Source: Achromobacter mucicolens
GTDB taxonomy: Bacteria > Pseudomonadota > Gammaproteobacteria > Burkholderiales > Burkholderiaceae_B
NCBI RefSeq assembly: GCF_902859725.1
Contig: NZ_CADIJP010000004.1
Span: 62,001-126,000 of the forward strand
Length of the DNA: 64,000 nt
Reading direction: 5' to 3'
Shown here one piece after another: positions 59,442-64,000 of this stretch. The translations under genes were made by a program, and so were the position numbers. The notes under the pieces were generated by a model. It was given only the letters and a program-made list of their open reading frames with translations, did not search any database and was not told where the DNA came from. Numbering within the stretch: the first letter of the stretch is position 1; each line of letters begins with the position of its first letter.

Positions 59442-60704
59442 ATGGCCGAACGCCACATGCCGCCGCCGCTGCGCTTTCTGCTCGCCGCCCGCCGCAGCGA
59501 GCTCCAGGGCCTGGAAGCCCTGGCCGCCACCTGCGATCTGGTGCTGCGCATCAGCGCGCTGGTGCACGCGCTGCAAAAAGAGCGCGGTTACTCCAACCTG
59601 ACCCTGTGCAGCCCCGCCGACCGGCTTGAGCCGGTGCTGGCGGGCCTGTCCAGCGATGCGCAAGCGGTTGAGACCGACGTGCGCGCCTTTCTGGACGGTC
59701 TGGAAGCCGACCCGGCAGGCGCCAGCGGCCGGGCGCGCCTGCTCAATTGCATCGCGTATGCCCTATTCCGGCTGGACGAACTGCCAGCCTTGCGCCGCGA
59801 GGTCCGCGACCGGCGCGTGCCGGTCGAAGACGCCGACGCCCGTTTCACCCAGGTGATCGGCAGCCTGCTGGCGGTGGTCTTCGAGGCCGCCGACGCCTCG
59901 CTCGACCCCGGTGTGACGCGCCTCCTGGTGGCGCTGTTGAATTTCATGCAGGGCAAGGAACTGAGCGGCCAGGAGCGCGCCTGCGGCGTCATGGGCTTTA
60001 TCGCCGGCTGGTTCGACGACGCGCGCAAGGCGCGGATGCTGGGTCTGGCGGCGAACCAGGCGCGCAGCTTCGGGGTCTACACGCAGTACGCGCAAGGCGC
60101 GCCGCTACAGGCGTGGGATCAGGTTCAGCAGCAGGCGCAGCCGGTGCAACGCATGCGCGACATGGCGCAACACACCAGCGACGCGCAGCGCGTGGACACC
60201 GGTCTGGCCGAACTGTGGTTCGACCTGTGCACCGCGCGCATCGACGCCATGCGCACGGTCGAGACGCAACTGGCGCAGGAGCTGGCGCAACAGTGCGCGC
60301 GCCGCATTGCCGACACCCGCCAGGAACTGGACGACCGCCGCCTGCTGCTCAGCCGGTACACGGATCACGCCAGCGGCCGCGCGCCCAGCATGGTGTTCAG
60401 CGTGCAAAGCCGCATCCTGGACCTGCCCCCCGAAGACGGCGTGGGCAACGAAATGGAACGCTCGATCCTGGACATGATGCGCGAGCAGACCCTGCGCATG
60501 CAGCGCGCCGATGACGCGCTTAGCAGCGTGCGTGGCGCGCTGGACGAAAGAAAGCGCATCGACCGCGCCAAGCTGCTTCTGATCAGCCGCTACGGCCTGA
60601 CCGAGCAGGCCGCGCACGAACGCCTGCAACGCGCGGCAATGGACGGCGGCCTGTCGCTGGCGGACGTGGCGCGGCAGATCATCGCCCAGCTTGGCGGAAA
60701 CTGA
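59442..60704 (+). CDS. nasR: Nitrate/nitrite antiterminator NasR (NIT + ANTAR domains)
   Basis: A 420-residue protein with an N-terminal helical NIT sensor (about 30-290; LVHALQKERGYSNLTL is the conserved Q-K-E-R-G start) and a C-terminal ANTAR domain (about 358-413; RIDRAKLLLISRYGLTEQAA, the usual three-helix RNA-binding unit, ending ADVARQIIAQL). NasR-type proteins bind nitrate or nitrite and antiterminate leader RNA of assimilatory operons. Here the gene ends the nirBDC-kinase-cobA operon, and the nirB leader has a terminator-like hairpin. It converges with the efflux operon. Confidence 0.92.
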   Translation: MAERHMPPPLRFLLAARRSELQGLEALAATCDLVLRISALVHALQKERGYSNLTLCSPADRLEPVLAGLSSDAQAVETDVRAFLDGLEADPAGASGRARLLNCIAYALFRLDELPALRREVRDRRVPVEDADARFTQVIGSLLAVVFEAADASLDPGVTRLLVALLNFMQGKELSGQERACGVMGFIAGWFDDARKARMLGLAANQARSFGVYTQYAQGAPLQAWDQVQQQAQPVQRMRDMAQHTSDAQRVDTGLAELWFDLCTARIDAMRTVETQLAQELAQQCARRIADTRQELDDRRLLLSRYTDHASGRAPSMVFSVQSRILDLPPEDGVGNEMERSILDMMREQTLRMQRADDALSSVRGALDERKRIDRAKLLLISRYGLTEQAAHERLQRAAMDGGLSLADVARQIIAQLGGN

Positions 60705-60759
60705 ATCGTCGCGGGTTGCGGCGGCCGGCCCCGCTGAAGGCGGCCCAGCGGAACACACG

Positions 60760-62286
60760 CTAGCGGAACACCCGCTGCATCAGGCTGACGGCCGCTGCCG
60801 CCAGCGCCACGCCCGCCACCACCCGGAAATGGTCCAGGCTGCCGAGCAGTATCGCCTGCTCGTTCAGCAACTGCGCAATCCGCGCCGTGGCAAGCTGCTG
60901 GGCCTGCCCCGGCCCCGCCACCGCCGCAAAGTGGGCCGATAGCTGCGCCATCACGGCTTCGAAATGCGCATTGCCGGTCGCGATGCCTGTCTGAAGCGCC
61001 GTGTAGTGCCGCGACGTGAACCACTGCTGGCCGACGGTGGCCAGCATAATGCCCAGCGCCTGGCCAACCTGCGCCAGCATGTTCTTGACCTGCTGGGCAT
61101 GGGCAAACACCGCGGGATCGCCCGTCAAGCCGGTAAAGGTCTGCATCGCGGTCGTGGGCATGAGCGTCATGATGAAGACGCCATAGCAGGCCAGCGCGGG
61201 CAGCACATCGGTCCACATGTTGGCGGTGGGGGTCAGGCGCGACATCAACACGCCGAACGCCGCCAGCGCCAGAAAGCCGGTCACGAAGAACTTGCGCGGT
61301 GACGGCCAGCGCGGCAGCAATTGCGACATGACGGCCCAGGTCATGACGCCCGCCCCCAGCCCCATCGCAAAGAATTCACCCGCCGTCAGCCAGGCCTGTC
61401 CCAGCCCGCGTTGCAGCATCAGCGGCACCAGATAGCCATTGGCGCCCAGCATCACGTAGCAGGCCATGAACAGGCCCAGCCCGCAAAGGAAACGCACTTC
61501 CTTCATGCCGCCCAGCCGCAGCAGCGGCGCGCCGTTGCGCGTTTCGGACCACACAAAGTAGCCCAGCGCGGCCACGCCCGCCGCCGCGGACAGCGCCAAC
61601 AACGCGAACTCGCTGAAGAAGTCGTAGTAGGCGCGCTGCAAGGCATGCAGCACCAGGAAGCTGCCCGCGCCCAGCGCGGCGATCGGCGCGAGGCGCACCT
61701 TGCCGGACAGCACCGACCCCGCCTCGCGGCCCGGCATGGCCAGCGAGACCGGCGCCATCGCCAGCAGCGACAGCGCCGCGATCAGCCAGAACATCAACGG
61801 CCAGCCGTCGTGCTCGACCGCCACCGCGGCCAGCCAGGGCGCCAGCGCGGTACCCACGCACAGCCCCGTCGCCAGGGCCTTGATGCCCAGAAATCGAGCC
61901 GGACTTGGCGGAATCAGGTTGACCGTCAGCCGCGACGACGTGAGCATCGCCGCGCAGCCCGCCGCCATCAGGACGCGGCCCAGCAGAAATTGCCCAGGGT
62001 CCTGCGCCATCGCGCAGACCGCCGCCCCCACGCCTGCGGCCGCCAATGACGCCAGCAGGTAGGCGCGCAGGCCCAGCCGATGCGTGAGCCACCCCTGCAA
62101 GGCGATCATCATCACCGCCACGCAGGCGTAGATGAGCGCGATATGCGTGTATTCCTCGGGACTGGCGCCGATTTCGCCCATGATGGGCGCCGCGCCAAAC
62201 GTCGCCATGCCGTTCTGCAGGAAATCGATGAACGTCAGGGCGCCGATGACCAGCAGCAGCGCGACCGGGGGTTTCGGTTGGAACAT
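60760..62286 (-). CDS. MFS efflux transporter of DHA2/EmrB type
   Basis: A 508-residue permease from ATG 62286 with about 14 helices. VALLLVIGALTFIDFLQNGM opens the first, and VLMAAGCAAMLTSSRLTVNL and RFLGIKALATGLCVGTALAP are the typical middle motifs; the last third contains FTGLTGDPAVFAHAQQVKNM. The length and helix count fit the EmrB/DHA2 drug exporter group, which works with an EmrA-type fusion protein. That gene lies 11 bp upstream in the same operon. Confidence 0.92.
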   Translation of the reverse strand: MFQPKPPVALLLVIGALTFIDFLQNGMATFGAAPIMGEIGASPEEYTHIALIYACVAVMMIALQGWLTHRLGLRAYLLASLAAAGVGAAVCAMAQDPGQFLLGRVLMAAGCAAMLTSSRLTVNLIPPSPARFLGIKALATGLCVGTALAPWLAAVAVEHDGWPLMFWLIAALSLLAMAPVSLAMPGREAGSVLSGKVRLAPIAALGAGSFLVLHALQRAYYDFFSEFALLALSAAAGVAALGYFVWSETRNGAPLLRLGGMKEVRFLCGLGLFMACYVMLGANGYLVPLMLQRGLGQAWLTAGEFFAMGLGAGVMTWAVMSQLLPRWPSPRKFFVTGFLALAAFGVLMSRLTPTANMWTDVLPALACYGVFIMTLMPTTAMQTFTGLTGDPAVFAHAQQVKNMLAQVGQALGIMLATVGQQWFTSRHYTALQTGIATGNAHFEAVMAQLSAHFAAVAGPGQAQQLATARIAQLLNEQAILLGSLDHFRVVAGVALAAAAVSLMQRVFR

Positions 62287-62297
62287 GATGCGCGGGC

Positions 62298-63515
62298 TCA
62301 GCGGTTGGCGTCGATGATGGCGCGCACCTGCGCGTCGGCCTGGGCCAGCTCGTCGGCATACACGGCCGTCGTGTAGACCTGCGGCTGGCCTTGCGCCGAA
62401 ACCAGCCGTTTGCCGTCGCGCGTCTCGGTGTCCACCTCGACCCGCATCGACAGGCCCAGTTGCAGCGGTTGCGCCGCCACCTCCGCCGGGTCCAGCGCGA
62501 TCCGCACCGGCACGCGCTGCACCACCTTGATCCAGTTGCCGGTGGCATTTTGCGCGGGCAGCAGGGAGAAGGCGCTGCCGGTGCCGGCGTCCTGGCCGAG
62601 CACGCGGCCGTGATAGACCACGCCATCGCCGTACAGGTCGGTGGTCAGCCGGACAGGCTGGCCAATACGCACATTGCGCAGCTGAGATTCCTTCAGGTTG
62701 GCCGTGACCCACAGGTGGTCCAGCGGCACCACCGACATCAGCGGCGCGCCAGCGGCCACGCGCTGCCCGACCTGCACGCCGCGCTTGGTCACCACCCCGC
62801 CCACCGGCGCGACGACTTTCGTGCGCGCAAGGGCCACGCTGGCGTTGCGCAACTGCACGGCGGCGGCCTGCACGTCCGGATGCGATTCGACCGTGGTGCC
62901 GTCGATCAGCGCATGGGTGCGCTTGAGCTGTTCGCTGGCGACCGCCAGCGCGGCGCGCGCGGTGCGCACCGCCTGCTGGGCGTGCACCAGTTCCTCTCCC
63001 GGAATGGCGCCGATCCTGGCCAGCGCCGACCGGCGCGCCACGTCTTCCTCGGCGCGGGCCAGGTCCACCTTGCGCAACGCCACGGTGGCGCCGTCCTGCC
63101 CGGCCATCGCGAACTGGCCGCGCACCTGCCGCACGCTGCGCGCCAGGTTGGCGCGCGCCGCGTCCAGCGCCAGTTGCGCGTCCACCCCGTTCAGTTCGAT
63201 CAGCACCGCCCCCGGCTCGACCCTGTCGGTGTTGTCCGCGCGGATCGCCGTCACCACCCCGCCCACTTGCGGCGTCACCTGCACGACGTTACCTTCGACG
63301 TAGGCGTCTTCCGTCGACACCCAGCGGCCGTCTGCATGCGCGGCATACGCGCCGGCCAGCACGGCGACCGCCAGAATTGCCGCTCCGCCGGCGGCCACCT
63401 TGCGCGCGAAGGCTTTGCGCGGCCGGGATGAGGGGGATGGAGAATTTGGGGCGGCTTCGATGTTCATGGCTTGCGAGCGTTCAGAGGGGGATGATCGGGC
63501 GGGATGGCGGCTCAT
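62298..63515 (-). CDS. HlyD/EmrA-type membrane fusion protein
   Basis: A 405-residue protein whose ATG (63515) overlaps the preceding stop by 3 bp (ATGA), favouring this start over ATG 63467. A membrane anchor (about 43-60; AAILAVAVLAGAYAAHA) is followed by the biotinyl/lipoyl-like region AYVEGNVVQVTPQVGGVVTA, a coiled-coil hairpin (about 110-210) and the beta-barrel VKVVAPVGGVVTKRGVQVGQ-type half. LWVTANLKESQLRNVRIGQ is the EmrA-like MP domain. It couples the MFS permease to the outer membrane factor. Confidence 0.92.
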   Translation of the reverse strand: MSRHPARSSPSERSQAMNIEAAPNSPSPSSRPRKAFARKVAAGGAAILAVAVLAGAYAAHADGRWVSTEDAYVEGNVVQVTPQVGGVVTAIRADNTDRVEPGAVLIELNGVDAQLALDAARANLARSVRQVRGQFAMAGQDGATVALRKVDLARAEEDVARRSALARIGAIPGEELVHAQQAVRTARAALAVASEQLKRTHALIDGTTVESHPDVQAAAVQLRNASVALARTKVVAPVGGVVTKRGVQVGQRVAAGAPLMSVVPLDHLWVTANLKESQLRNVRIGQPVRLTTDLYGDGVVYHGRVLGQDAGTGSAFSLLPAQNATGNWIKVVQRVPVRIALDPAEVAAQPLQLGLSMRVEVDTETRDGKRLVSAQGQPQVYTTAVYADELAQADAQVRAIIDANR

Positions 63516-64000
63516 GACCGGGTTTGCGTCACAGCGCCGGAATCGGCCGTCGCGGGCGTCTCGGATGCGCCGGGCTGATAGCCGCCGCCCAACGCGCGGA
63601 TGAGTTCCAGATGCAGCGTGCGGTTGCGCGTGTCCAGTTCGATCAGCAACTGTTTTTGCTGCAGCACCTGACCTTCGGCGGACAGCACCTGCAGGTAGCT
63701 GCCCACGCCGCTGCGGTAGCGCGCGGACGCCATGTCGTAGGCCTGCTGCGTCAGCCGCAACGCCTCGCGCTGCTGGGCCGAGCGTTCAGCCTGCCACCGC
63801 AGGGAAACCAGCTGGTCCACCACGTCATGCAGCGCCGTGACCAGCGTGCCGTTGTACTGTTCGACCGCCGCGTCGTATTCCGCCTGGCGCGCGCCCAGGT
63901 TGCCGCGCAGCCGGCCACCGTCAAAGACCGGCAACGACACCGCCGGGCCAATGCCCAACACGCGGCTGCCGGCGTTTAACAGGTCCGCTAGCCCCAAGCT
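63512..64000 (-). CDS. Outer membrane efflux protein, NodT/TolC family (partial)
   Basis: The 3' end of an outer membrane factor gene; the 5' part lies beyond the window edge. The visible residues GLADLLNAGSRVLGIGPAVS, LPVFDGGRLRGNLGARQAEY, EQYNGTLVTALHDVVDQLVS and YDMASARYRSGVGSYLQVL are the second inner helical repeat of NodT-type lipoprotein channels. The end ESGAVTQTRS-type tail is short. It starts the three-gene efflux operon with the HlyD/EmrA-type and MFS genes. Confidence 0.9.
   Translation of the reverse strand, partial: SLGLADLLNAGSRVLGIGPAVSLPVFDGGRLRGNLGARQAEYDAAVEQYNGTLVTALHDVVDQLVSLRWQAERSAQQREALRLTQQAYDMASARYRSGVGSYLQVLSAEGQVLQQKQLLIELDTRNRTLHLELIRALGGGYQPGASETPATADSGAVTQTRS

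Noticed and set aside
1-64000. CRISPR arrays, tRNA or rRNA genes, insertion sequences, integrase genes
   Set aside because: No repeat-spacer arrays, transposase or integrase frames, or recognisable tRNA/rRNA sequence were seen; the short palindromes do not form arrays.

Overview
The window is high-GC, densely packed DNA typical of a soil or opportunist betaproteobacterium. The best fit is Alcaligenaceae, of the Achromobacter/Bordetella type. The reasons are three Bug-family (tripartite tricarboxylate) periplasmic receptors beside hydrolases or catabolic genes, many LysR/IclR regulators next to divergent catabolic genes, a GreB with an acidic N-terminal extension, an all-in-one PurL of about 1,350 residues, and strong third-position GC bias that creates very long antisense frames. 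This placement is inferred from gene content; no rRNA or tRNA gene was seen.

Layout. 1-2735: tail of a peptide-type ABC solute receptor, then a BAAT-like acyl hydrolase and a fused CMD/AhpD-like protein. 2896-5436: a methyltransferase, a SMI1/KNR4 protein and an RlmN-family radical-SAM methylase. 5458-11916: a catabolic island. An IclR regulator and a flavin reductase face a Bug receptor, RidA, LigI-like amidohydrolase, FAH-family enzyme, HpaH-like hydratase and HpaI-like aldolase; two inverted 15-bp boxes lie in the shared promoter. 11973-26507: small accessory genes, including an orphan eCIS-core (DUF4157) metalloprotease-like protein of 585 aa and an Abi-family protein with a HEPN-type RxxxxH motif. 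26635-36512: a divergent MurA paralogue, YceI, a second BAAT-like hydrolase with a Bug receptor, a DUF1415 protein, an M20 peptidase, and a LysR gene divergent from an alpha/beta hydrolase plus Bug receptor. 36622-45805: a chemoreceptor, purL and a TRAP transporter operon. 45970-52699: greB, a PHP phosphatase, an alpha/beta hydrolase, cfa, and a GMC oxidoreductase divergent from a LysR gene.

52700-60704 is an assimilatory nitrite operon: nirB, nirD, nirC, a PP2C-kinase fusion, cobA (siroheme supply) and nasR (NIT plus ANTAR domains). Upstream of nirB I read a sigma-54 promoter with exact -24/-12 spacing, followed by a 5' leader with two hairpins, the second ending in a U-rich tract. With an ANTAR regulator in the same operon, this points to combined nitrogen-limitation and nitrate/nitrite antitermination control. 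No nitrate reductase gene is present in the cluster. 60760-64000: a minus-strand EmrAB/TolC-like efflux operon cut by the window edge.

A 13-bp palindrome, GGTGTCAGACACC and close variants, recurs six times at four intergenic sites. Other intergenic signals include two LysR-type palindromes, several intrinsic terminators and a perfect 16-bp tandem duplication between nirD and nirC.
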